DNA of 64,000 nt from Platanthera guangdongensis (lineage: Eukaryota > Streptophyta > Magnoliopsida > Asparagales > Orchidaceae): positions 125,299,900-125,363,899 of the forward strand of contig CM077158.1 in assembly GCA_039583875.1 (NCBI GenBank), in the 5' to 3' direction. A program made the translations under genes and the position numbers. Each line of letters starts with the position of its first letter. The first letter of the stretch is position 1. Below the pieces are notes generated by a model. It was not told the origin of the DNA. It saw only the letters and a list, made by a program, of their open reading frames with translations, and did not search any database. Positions 54,993-64,000 of the stretch are shown piece by piece.

Positions 54993-57115
54993 ATGACTCA
55001 AAACAAAGATTATGCAAGCATCAGACCTCCAGTATGTAATCTTAACAAGTATGCCATTTGGAAGGCAAGAATCAAATTAAACATGAATTCTATTGATGAG
55101 GATATTTTTGCTTCTATCTTAACAGGAGTACCTCCAGCACCTGCAGCCTCTACAAGCACCTCTACCAACATGACTGCAGTACCTCCTCTAGAAAATAATG
55201 ATGCCTACAAGAAAGCCAAAATTGCAGATGCAAAGGCAATGAATATCTTGGCTCAGACAATGTCCGATGATATATTTCAGAAGGTGGCTGAGTGCACCTC
55301 AGCCAAGGCCATTTGGGATTCCCTCAACCAAATAGTAGCTAGTTCAACAGATGAAAGAAAGGACAGGAGATCAAATCTCATATCCCTGTATGAGAATTTC
55401 AAGAAGGATGAGACTGAATCAGTGGCTGAAATGTACAATAGGTTGAGCTCAATCATCAATGAGCTCAAAACCTTGGATAAAGACATCACCCTTACAGAGG
55501 TGAATGATAAGATTTTGATGTGCTTCCTTAGCTCTTGGGATTCAAGAATCTAGCCTATCAAAGAAGCCAGAAGCCTAAATGAGATATCAAATGAATCTCT
55601 GCTAGGCAAATTAAAGTTTTATGAGCAGCTGATAAAATCAAGAGAAGCAACAGAACAGAAGACAACAACTCGAGTGAGAAAGGATCACATCATAGCCTTC
55701 AAAGCATCTGAGGAAAGTGAGACCTCAACATCCAATGAGGAACTCATGAGCCTCTTTGTAAAAAGATTCTATAAGATGGCTAAAAAGGATTTCAAAAGGA
55801 AATCATCCAGGAAGGATGATAAGCCCAGATTTGACAAGACACCAACCAAGGAAGTTGTGTGCTTTGGATGCAGAAAGCCTGGACATTATATCTCAGAATG
55901 TCCAGAAAATCAGAAGAAGGAGAAAAGCAAAGAAAAGGACTCCAAAAGAAAACACAGCAGCAGACCCTCCTCAAGCAAGTACAAAAAGAAAGACAAGGGT
56001 TTTGTTGCTGAGACATGGAGTGATACTGAAGAAGAATCATCCTCTTCCAGCTCAAGTGAAGAAGAGGAAGAAGCAAGATCCAAGGAGGTTTGCCTTATGG
56101 CAATTGATGCCTCCAGGAGAAATTCAGCATCAAAAGGAGAATCTGAAGATGAAGCAGCCTCAGACTCAGAGGCAGATCAGGTTCTTTCAAGCTTTAATTT
56201 TAATTTTGATTTATTTAAAATTGAATTCAAAACTATGTGCCTAGATTTAATTAGTTCAGAAAAGGAAATAAAAATCCTTAGAGAAAGACTAGGAAATCTT
56301 GAATCTGTCAACTCAAAAAATATTAAACTACAAGATCAACTAACCCTTGCAAATGAACATATAATTCAATTAAAATCTGATTTATGTGAGGCCAAACAAC
56401 TTGAACAATCTCTCAATGGGAGAAGTCTCAAGCTGATGGACATAACAAGCACAATAAATGCTAGATTAAATGGCAAGCTGGGCTTGGGTGCTTCATCAGG
56501 TTTACCACCCATAATTAAAAAAAATATTCTTACAACCCCCATTAAATTTGTCTCTGCCAAGGGAAAAGAAAAGATAATAAACAAACCAATGTCTGAAAAC
56601 AACCCAAGACCCATAGACAAGAGAAATTAAAATAAAAAAACAACTAATAAAAACAAGGTTCAGCAGGATTCGTCGAACTCAGATCGACGAAATGTGCCAA
56701 GTTCGTCGAACCCAGATCGACGAACGCCGAACGCAAACTTTATCTATAACAATTCGTCTAACTACGATCGACGAACTTTGTATGGTTCGTCGAGTAGAGG
56801 TCAACGAACTTGGGGCACAGAAAATGACTACTGTCATTCTCTGAGCAGAGATCGATGATCTCAGCCCTATTCGTCGAACTCTGGTCGACGAACTTACATA
56901 AATTCGTCGAACCCAGAAGGACCAAACTTAAATCATTTCTCTTACAGAAATTCTAAGCCAACTAATAAACCATTTAATCCAGTACCTGATTGGGTTATTC
57001 CACCTAGGAGATATCATCCCTTAGGTTATAAATCTCAACCTTCCTTGTCAGTTATATCCAGTTTTTAATTTCAACCAAATAAAGGACACAAGGTAACCTG
57101 GGTCAAGAACAATTG
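54993..57115 (+). pseudogene. Co-F gag
   Basis: Start at MTQNKDYASIRPPVCNL, aligning with Co-D. The N-terminal domain (KYAIWKARIKLNMNS; FQKVAECTSAKAIWDSLNQ; FLSSWDSRI) runs to TAG 55551-55553. From 55674 the frame is open again with the zinc knuckle CFGCRKPGHYISEC (about residues 66-79 there), a lysine-rich stretch, an acidic serine-rich stretch and a coiled coil (SEKEIKILRERLGNLES ... CEAKQLEQSLNGR). After a TAA at 56628-56630 the same frame continues through TCGA repeats encoding SSN-x-DRR peptides, then PDWVIPPRRYHPLGY, to TGA at about 57114. Confidence 0.9.
56670..56910. repeat. TCGA palindrome array inside Co-F gag
   Basis: About ten TTCGTCGAA / ATCGACGAA units in the gag frame, read as SSNSDRR, SSNPDRR and SSNSGRR peptides. 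Parallel to 51905-52155 and to the LTR arrays. One unit has mutated to a TGA stop. Confidence 0.9.
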
Positions 57116-57141
57116 AGTTTTGTTTTTCATTATAGGTACAG
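57093..57141 (+). other. Intron-like gag-pol junction, Co-F
   Basis: AAG|GTAACC ... TTGTTTTTCATTATAGGTACAG|GTG, 49 nt. Gag and pol are in different frames here, and removing exactly this segment would bring them into one frame. It corresponds to the 39-nt junction of Co-D. Very short for an intron. Confidence 0.45.
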
Positions 57142-58818
57142 GTGAAGAGCTGTCCAAGGGTGAGTCAGACCTGGTACTTGGACAGTGGTTGCTCCAAGCA
57201 TATGACAGACAACAAGGACAATTTATCCAACTACAAGTCCAAGCTAGGACCAAAGGTAATCTTTGGTGATTCAAAGAGTGGCCAGTCAGAAGGATATGGA
57301 GCAGTAAAGATTGGATCAGTTACCTTCAAGAAAGTAACATATGTTAGAGGACACAAACATAACCTAATATCCATAAGTCAATTATGTGATGAAGGTTATC
57401 AGGTACAGTTTAACTCTACCTCTTGTTCTATTATTGATAATGACAACAAAACTGTTTTAATTGGAATTAGTGAAGGTAACATATATCTAGTAGATTTTAT
57501 TTCTGCCAAGACTGATGTTTGTTTACTCAATATCACTAGTAACCAAAATAAGTTGTGGCATAAAAGGTTAGGTCATGTAAACCTTAAGAATATAGCTAGG
57601 CTACCTAAAGACAACCTTGTTAGAGGTTTACCTTCTGGCCCCTACAAGAAGGAAAACCTATGCAGGGCTTGTCAATTAGGCAAGCAAACTAAAACTAGTT
57701 TCAAATCCATTAATAAAGGTGATTAACCTAGGATTTTGTATTTGCTTCATGTGGATCTATTTGGACCCATTACAGTACAAAGCTTTGGAGGGAAGTCTTA
57801 CACTTTGGTGATTGTTGATGACTTCTCCAGATTCAGTTGGGTAGCCTTTCTGAGAACTAAGTCAGATACATTCAAGGTTCTTACAGATTTTCTCAGGACC
57901 ATACAGATTGAGTTCTCTACTCATGTTGCATTGATCAGAAGTGATCATGATACAAAGTTTGAGTCTCTTCTTATGCATGAGTTCTGTGAGAAGGAAGGTA
58001 TCAGACAGTGCTTCTCAGCTCCTAGAACTCCCCAACAAAATGGGATAGCTGAAAGGAAAAATAGGACACTCATTGAATCTGCAGGCACATTATTGGCAGA
58101 TGCTTACATGCCTCTATCCTTTTGGGCAGAAGCTGTAAACACTGCTAACTATGTCCTGAATAGAAGCCTTATACATAAGCTGAAAAATAAGACCCCCTAT
58201 GAATTGCTTAAAGGGAAGAAACCTAAAATCACATACTTTAAAGTTTTTGGTTGTATATGTTATATTCACACAAATATCAAAAGATACATTCAGAAGTTTG
58301 AGGCTAAGGCTGAAGAAGAGATTTTTCTAGGATACTCCCAAGTAAGCAAGGCCTATAGGGTTTTTAATAAATCCACCCTTAAAATTGAAGAATCAGTCCA
58401 TTTATCTTTTGATGAAGCTAACATGTCTTATAAGGAGAAAGAGATTTCTACCAATAGCTCTTTGCAGGTTCCACAACTGTGTGAGTCTATGGATGGAGTA
58501 AAACTTACCCAAGAGGTAACAACCCATCCTTATCCACAGGTTGCTGAAGATAGTGAAGAAGAGATTCAAGTGGAAGTGGCTGAACTTCCCTCAACAGCTA
58601 ATAACATTCCTCAAGAGGAATTAATTACAGAAGCTGTTGCTGAACAAACTCAACCAACTGATCTTGTCACACATAGAGATCACCCCAGATCTCAAGTGAT
58701 TGGAGACATTTCAGTAGGTGTACATACAAGGCATCAACTCAACCAAGACTTGATGCATGCCTGTTTTCTCTCTCAAATTGAACCTCTCTCCATCCATGAA
58801 GCTGAGCAAGATCCCTAA
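57142..58818 (+). pseudogene. Co-F pol: protease and integrase
   Basis: Protease active site TWYLDSGCSKHMTDN. The GAG-pre-integrase zinc region is LWHKRLGHVNLKN ... CRACQLGKQ. A TAA at 57724-57726 separates the integrase core: VDDFSRFSW (first D), LIRSDHDTKFE (second D; the usual glycine is aspartate), PQQNGIAERKNRTLIE (catalytic E). Then the distal domain with FGCICYIHTN and FLGYSQVSKAYRVFN, and an acidic linker to EAEQDP before TAA at 58816-58818. Apart from two stops and the G to D change it looks complete; the best preserved copia integrase in the window. Confidence 0.92.
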
Positions 58819-60306
58819 TGGATCATTGCAATGCAAGAGGAATTAAATCAGTTTGAGAGATGTAGAGTTTGGTATTTGGTTCCAAGACCTCATAACTACC
58901 CAGTTATTGGAACCAAGTGGGTCTACAGAAACAAGCTAGATGCTCAAGGGAACATAGTGAGAAACAAGGCTAGGCTTGTTGCTCAAGGCTACAGGAAAGA
59001 GGAAGGAATTGACTATAACCAAACCTTTGCCCCTGTTGCAAGGTTAGAGGCCATAAGAATATTTCTTGCCTATGCAGCTCACATGAGATTCAAAGTGTTC
59101 CAAATGGATGTCAAGAGTGCATTTCTGGATGGAGTGCTTCAAGAAGAGGTTTATGTAGAACAACCTGCAGGTTTTATCTCTCAAACTTATCCCTCTTTTG
59201 TATTTAAATTGCATAAAGCTCTCTATGGTTTAAAGTAAGCTCCAAGATCTTGGTATGAGACCTTAGCAAGATTTCTTTTAGAGCATAAATTTACAAGAGG
59301 AACCATAAATAAAACTCTTTTCACTAGACATCATAAGGACCAAATTTTGTTCGTACAAATATATGTGGATGACATCATTTTTGGGTCTACTGATCCCAAA
59401 TTGTGCAAGAGGTTTGCTGACCTCATGCATTCCAAATTTGAGATGAGTAGCATGGGTGAGCTTTCCTACTTCCTTGGTCTCAAAGTGAAGCAGCTCCCTG
59501 ATGGTATCTTCCTCTCCCAAGCTAAGTATGCTAAAGAGCTTGTTAAGAAGTTTGGGATGGGTGATGCTTTAGGAATGAAAACACCTATGTCTACAAATGC
59601 TGTTGTGGATTCTGATGCAGTAGGGAAACCTGTAGATTAGAAGCATTATAGGGCAATTGTTGGATCCCTATTATACCTAACAGCTAGCAGGCCTGATATC
59701 ATGTTTGCCACATACCTTTGTGCTAGGTTCCAAGTGAACCCTAAAGAATCTCACCTTATTTTCTTAAAAAGAATTTTGAGATATATAAAGAGTTGTCCTA
59801 ATCTAAGACTCTAGTATCCTGTAGAGTCAGAGTTTGAGTTAACTGGATACTCAGATGCTGACTATGCTGGATGTAGAGTGGACAGGAAGAGTACCTCTGG
59901 AACTTGCCAGTTCCTGGGTATGAGACTTGTCTCCTGGTTTTGTATAAAGCAAACATCTGTGTCTACATCAACTGCAGAAGAAGAATACATGGCTGCTGGC
60001 AGCTGCTATTCACAAATGTTATGGATACAAAACCAACTCCTAGACTATGGTGTCAACTTAAATAATTCAACATTATTTTGTGATAATACTAGTGCTATTG
60101 CTATAATACAGAATCCAGTTCACCATAGCAGAACTAAGCATATTGAAATAAGACATCATTTCAATAGAGATAATGTAGACAAAAAGAAAATTAACTTAAT
60201 CCATATTCCTACTGATCTACAGAGAGCAGACATTTTCACCAAACTTTTGGATGAGAAAAATCATTTGTTCTTTATAAATCAACTGAGAATGATCAATGGA
60301 GAATAG
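58819..60306 (+). pseudogene. Co-F pol: reverse transcriptase and RNase H
   Basis: RT motifs [55 protein letters not shown] and the intact active site IYVDDIIFGS. Stops: TAA 59236-59238 in LKQAPR (CAA to TAA), TAG 59638-59640, TAG near 59812. RNase H is readable from SLLYLTASRPDIMFA through YSDADYAGCRVDRKSTSGTC and STAEEEYMAAGSC to ADIFTKLLDEKNHLFFINQL, ending at TAG 60304-60306. The catalytic residues are kept, so inactivation is by a few point changes. Confidence 0.92.
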
Positions 60307-60709
60307 TTAAATTAGTTTCTGTCTGAATTCGACGAATTTACCAAAGTTCGTCGAACAGAGTTCGACGAATTAGGGAAAGTTTGGGAGATGCTCGTCGACC
60401 GGAGATCGACGAATTCTCTGTGTGTGGAAACAATTTTCGTCGATCGGAGATCGACGAACCTTGCTTTAGAAGATATTTCGTCGAACGGAGTTCGACGGAC
60501 TTTTTTCGATTCTTCAAAATGAGATCAACGAATTATGTGTCTATAATTTATTTCGTCGACCTCAGTTCGAAGAACTGTTTCTTTTTCGTGGAACGGAGAT
60601 TGTCGATTCATATTCTGGAAAACTTATATCTAGGTTTTCTTCGACCTCCGTCCCGCACTTTCTGTTCTTTTGCACTTGATCGCCATTTTCTCTCTCTTGC
60701 AGGACATCA
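60307..60709 (+). other. Co-F spacer with TTCGTCGA array before ORF3
   Basis: About ten TTCGTCGA/TTCGACGAA motifs at 60325-60600, the same motif as in the Co-F LTR and gag, then a CT-rich lead to the ORF3 start. Confidence 0.88.
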
Positions 60710-63571
60710 ATGGCGGTTCCAGCAAGCACCTTAGCCGCAATGAAATTCGACACCGGCTTTGACATGGATTTTGATTCTTTCCAGCACCCTGACCTAATAT
60801 TTCTATACATTCTGGAACTTTTGGAAGAACTTAGTCTCAAAGATTTTATGACTAGAAGGATTAAACTGCATGCAGCTGAAATTCGAGAATGGGTATACAC
60901 TTCGTCAGTTTCTGAGGAAAATGTTCTGACAGGCATTATCGGGAGTAATGATGTCTCTCTATCTCCCGCCGTTCTTTCTGAAATTTTTGGGTTGGTAAAT
61001 GGAGAAGATGACATGGATATGGATTCTAAAAAATACAGTTCGATGCTGAAGTTGATGAGGTTTTCTGAAAGCAACCCTAACAAGTTGTTAAAGAAACAAC
61101 TGTCTGCCGCCTACCAGTTCTTGGCGGATATCGTGGGAAAAGTACTGATGGGCAAGCACACTGCACACGACTACATAACCAGACATCAATTTCTTGTCAT
61201 GTGTGCGGTGGTCAATAAGAGTCCTGTTGATTGGAGCAAGATCTTCTTTGAGTTGATCAAGAAGAAGAACAGCAAGAAAGAGGTTTGCTTTGGTAGAATC
61301 CTGGGGATCTTCCTCAAGGAAAAGGCTGGTGAATTCATGGTCTCCCCAACCATCTTCATCAATGCCAGCAAGCGCCTCACATACGCTTTGTTTGGCAGAT
61401 GGGAGAGGATGATCTCCAAGCCATCCAAGGCTTCCTCCTCTTCCATCCCTGCTTCAGAAGGCACCAGGGATGTTAAAGCCACTCCCTCACCTACTGTGGA
61501 GAGCCATCCCCCTCCACCATCTCTTCCAGCACCCCTTCCAGTAAAGCAGCCCCCTCATGTGTCTACTCCTCCTCCATCTCCACCACTGGACATCACCAAC
61601 ATCCCATCTCCACCTCCATCTTCCCCTCTGCAAGCTAATCAATAACCAACACCTCCAGCTTCACCTCATGACACACATAATCTTACACCTCCTCAGTCTC
61701 CACTTCCCCCTCATTTGTCCTCCATTCCATCTTACACTCTACCCATAGACATTGCCATGCCAGATGCCACCATTCCATCTTCATCACCATCCACTCATCA
61801 CATATCTGCTATTCCACCCTCCATTCCATCCTTAATTGCTCCCTCCTCCACACATAATGCAACATCCTCTTCCCCTTCCTCCTTTGATTCAACTACCATA
61901 TCATCTATCCTCACCTTCCTCACTCCTCTCATCAAAACCCTTATCACAGAGGCCATTACACCTCTTGTGAATTTTATTAATTCTTTATATGTTCAAGTAT
62001 CTGCCCTTTCTGCTCCCCCTCCTCAGTCCAGGGCCTGGCCTCAGTCCCCACTGAGCCCAAGCAGAGGGAGATGCCTGATGATGAAGCAACATCTCAAGCT
62101 TCAGATAGAGCTTCCCCAGCAGATACAGCTTCAAAAGTTTTTCCAGATTACACAGATACATAATTAATTGATTTGATTAATTTTATTAATACTGATATGG
62201 ATATTGCTGACATGGATACTTCTGAAACTGTTGGTGATTTTTCTCTCAATCCCACAGTTAATCTACAAGAATTACAGCAAGTTTTTGATACTGTATATAT
62301 GCAGTCTCTTCCAGTAGACTTCACTAAGCCACTGTTGGCTATTGTTCCCTACACATCTCCAGCTAGTACAGCAGTTGCTAAGCAACTCTGTGATAGTTTT
62401 ACTATCCCACCTTTAGCTTCAATCTCTGCAGCTAGTCCAGAAGTTATTCCAGAAGCCATCTCAGCCCCAAGTTTTGTTATGGATGATTCACCTATGCCAG
62501 ATTTGGATGAGCTAATCCTGGCTGATATTTAAGAGGAAAAATTAGGCAGCAGCTGAAAGCTCTGTCCCCACTATTTCTGATTCCTGTACAGTCTCCTCCT
62601 CAACTGTTGCTGAATCTCCAGTTCATGAAATTTCTGCCCTTCTACCGAGAAAGCTGTTATTGATGATAAAGCTTTAAAAGCATTGGATGCTTTATATGAT
62701 AACCCTCAGGGTTCTGATACTGAAGATGATGTAGCTGATGATGATGATGATTCAGATGAAGAAGCCTCCAAGAAGAAAAAAAATGTTATCAAAGAAAAGG
62801 AAGGATCCTCCTCCTCTAGCTCCTAAGCCCAATCCCACTGCTGACACTCCCTATTACATTTTGCACAATGTTACTCCTTATAAGGGAATGCCTGCATGGA
62901 TGTGGTTATCCAAGAACCAGCAGAAGGATAGGAAAAGAAGTAGGAGATATTCTCCTCCTCCAGTTCACAGATATAGAAAGGATCCACCTCCTCCTCCTCC
63001 TCCAGCAGCTGGTTCCACTAGCTCTAGCTCTCAGAGTTCTGCCCCCATGGAAACCTATCAGAGACAGTCATGGAGGACCTCTGGAAGCAGCCAGCAAAGG
63101 CAACCTTCCTCAGGAAATCAACATCAGCAACAACAATCTCAGCAATAGCAACAAATCTCTGAAGAACAGAAAGCTGACAGTCCTAAAAGACCTTACTCTC
63201 CTCCTATTCCATTTGAAGATCCTGAAACTGCAAATACTGTTAAAATGGCTAAATTCCAGGAGCTAATTGGCCTATCTTTGATCAATAAAGCAAAGGCTGA
63301 AGGAAAAGACACATCAGGTTTAACAACTATGTCAAAGTACAGAAAGGAAGAATTAAAAAGGTTTGACAAAGGCAACAAGCTCTTCAATGTTGATGATTAT
63401 ATGAAGCTCCATCCTGAAGCAGTTGTCACCAGAGCTACTTCACTGAAGATTATTGGGGCAGCTGACATGACCATGGCCCAGACAGAGGCTTCAAATCCTA
63501 ATAGAGAAATTATCTTCAAAAGGCCAGGAGAGAAGTCAATAGAAGACAAATCTATGCAAAAGAAGAAGTAA
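60710..63571 (+). pseudogene. Co-F ORF3 (extra 3' ORF, second subtype)
   Basis: Open from MAVPASTLAAMKFDTGFDMD to TAA 61643-61645. It aligns with the Co-A/Co-E ORF3 domain in AAYQFLADIVGKVLMGKH, DWSKIFFELIKKK, EVCFGRILGIFL and LFGRWERMISK. A long proline/serine-rich region follows in frame past the stop (61715 on). A frameshift near 62070 leads to an acidic segment (62173-62532), further breaks to a basic, proline- and glutamine-rich part (62738-63148; KRKDPPP, SRRYSPPP, polyproline), and a conserved-looking C-terminus (63245-63571) differing from Co-B and Co-E. No membrane segment. Function unknown. Confidence 0.85.
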
Positions 63572-63750
63572 TCCTTATTTTGTTTCAATTTCTTTCTACA
63601 ATTTGTTTTCAAACCATGCAATCTGTTTAAACAAAGCATATGTATATATATATCTTCTGCATGTTTTAGTAATTCTCTGCCAGATATATTTCTTTTCCTG
63701 CTTTGTTTATCTGTTTGTTTATGCTTTGAGTCTCTTAGTGACCGCACCCA

Positions 63751-63763
63751 AATAGGGGGAGAT
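63751..63763 (+). other. Co-F polypurine tract
   Basis: AATAGGGGGAGAT directly before the 3' LTR. From the ORF3 stop to here (63572-63750) there is only AT-rich sequence. Confidence 0.92.
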
Positions 63764-64000
63764 TGTTGGAGCCCTAGTTGATTTCGGCTAGGTTCACTAG
63801 CTTAGGATGTGGCCCAACATGTATAGCCGGGTCAAGTTTGTGTCCTAGAGTTTAGGTCAAGTCCTTATGTTCAACATCAGATGGACCAGCTATCATCAAG
63901 ACCATCAGAGACTCAAGAATTAGAAGTTTTCAAGACTAAGTCAAATGAGTTCGACGTTCGTCGAACTCAGGTCGACGAAAGGTGTTCTGCGCTCGACGAT
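63764..64000 (+). repeat. Co-F 3' LTR, start only
   Basis: TGTTGGAGCCCTAG onward matches the first 237 bp of the Co-F 5' LTR (53038 on) with few differences, including the first TCGA motifs. It is cut by the window end. Confidence 0.93.

Overview
The window is wholly repetitive plant nuclear DNA. I found no host gene, tRNA, rRNA or CRISPR array. Everything recognisable belongs to at least eight LTR retrotransposons, most of them nested in one another. The (TA)n tracts, plant-type chromovirus and Sirevirus-like Ty1/copia families, PBS matching initiator tRNA-Met and the abundance of stop codons fit a repeat-rich heterochromatic region of a flowering plant, probably a eudicot; I cannot name the species. 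Element names here (Gy1, Gy2, Co-A to Co-F) are mine.

Layout. (1) 1-11224: Gy1, a minus-strand Ty3/gypsy chromovirus (Tekay/Del-like) with 3.4-kb LTRs, the left one cut by the window edge. It sits in Co-A. (2) 11225-18142: 3' part of Co-A, a plus-strand Sirevirus-like copia element (end of pol, ORF3, 3' LTR). (3) 18143-20051: Gy2, a decayed plus-strand relative of Gy1 (LTR end, PBS, leader). (4) 20052 onward: Co-C. Its 5' LTR is split by Co-B (20660-32348, TSD TTACC), its gag-pol follows at 33572-39046, and its ORF3 is cut at 39836 by Co-D. (5) Co-D (from 39837) is interrupted in gag by Co-E (42777-51121, TSD AATGT/AATGC) and in integrase by Co-F (from 53038), whose 3' LTR begins at 63764 and runs off the window. 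The right-hand remainders of Co-D and Co-C must lie beyond 64000. Insertion order: C, then B and D (independently), then E and F into D; Gy1 after A.

The copia elements share one architecture: LTR, PBS, gag with coiled coil and zinc knuckle, PR-IN-RT-RH, a repeat-rich spacer, a large extra ORF (ORF3: globular N-terminal domain resembling what I recall as the putative plant transposon protein domain, proline-rich middle, coiled coil, conserved C-terminal patch), a purine tract AGGGGGAGAT, LTR. No ORF3 here has an evident signal peptide or membrane segment, so it is not an obvious envelope protein. Co-B lacks reverse transcriptase. Co-E lacks all of pol yet keeps gag and ORF3.

The most interesting signal is non-coding. 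Every element, gypsy and copia alike, carries dense arrays of short palindromes with a TCGA core (TACTCGAGTA in Gy1, Co-B and Co-C; TTCGTCGAA/GTCGAC types in Co-A, Co-D, Co-F; CGTCGAGAATC in Co-E). In copia elements the arrays lie in the LTR, recur in the spacer just before ORF3, and in Co-D and Co-F also inside gag coding sequence. In several arrays the motif is kept while the spacers differ. I propose, as inference only, that the arrays are binding sites for a trans-acting factor, possibly ORF3 itself. Further signals are two conserved LTR hairpins (one with base-paired changes between families), intron-like junctions between gag and protease in both superfamilies, and stop codons shared between Co-B and Co-C.
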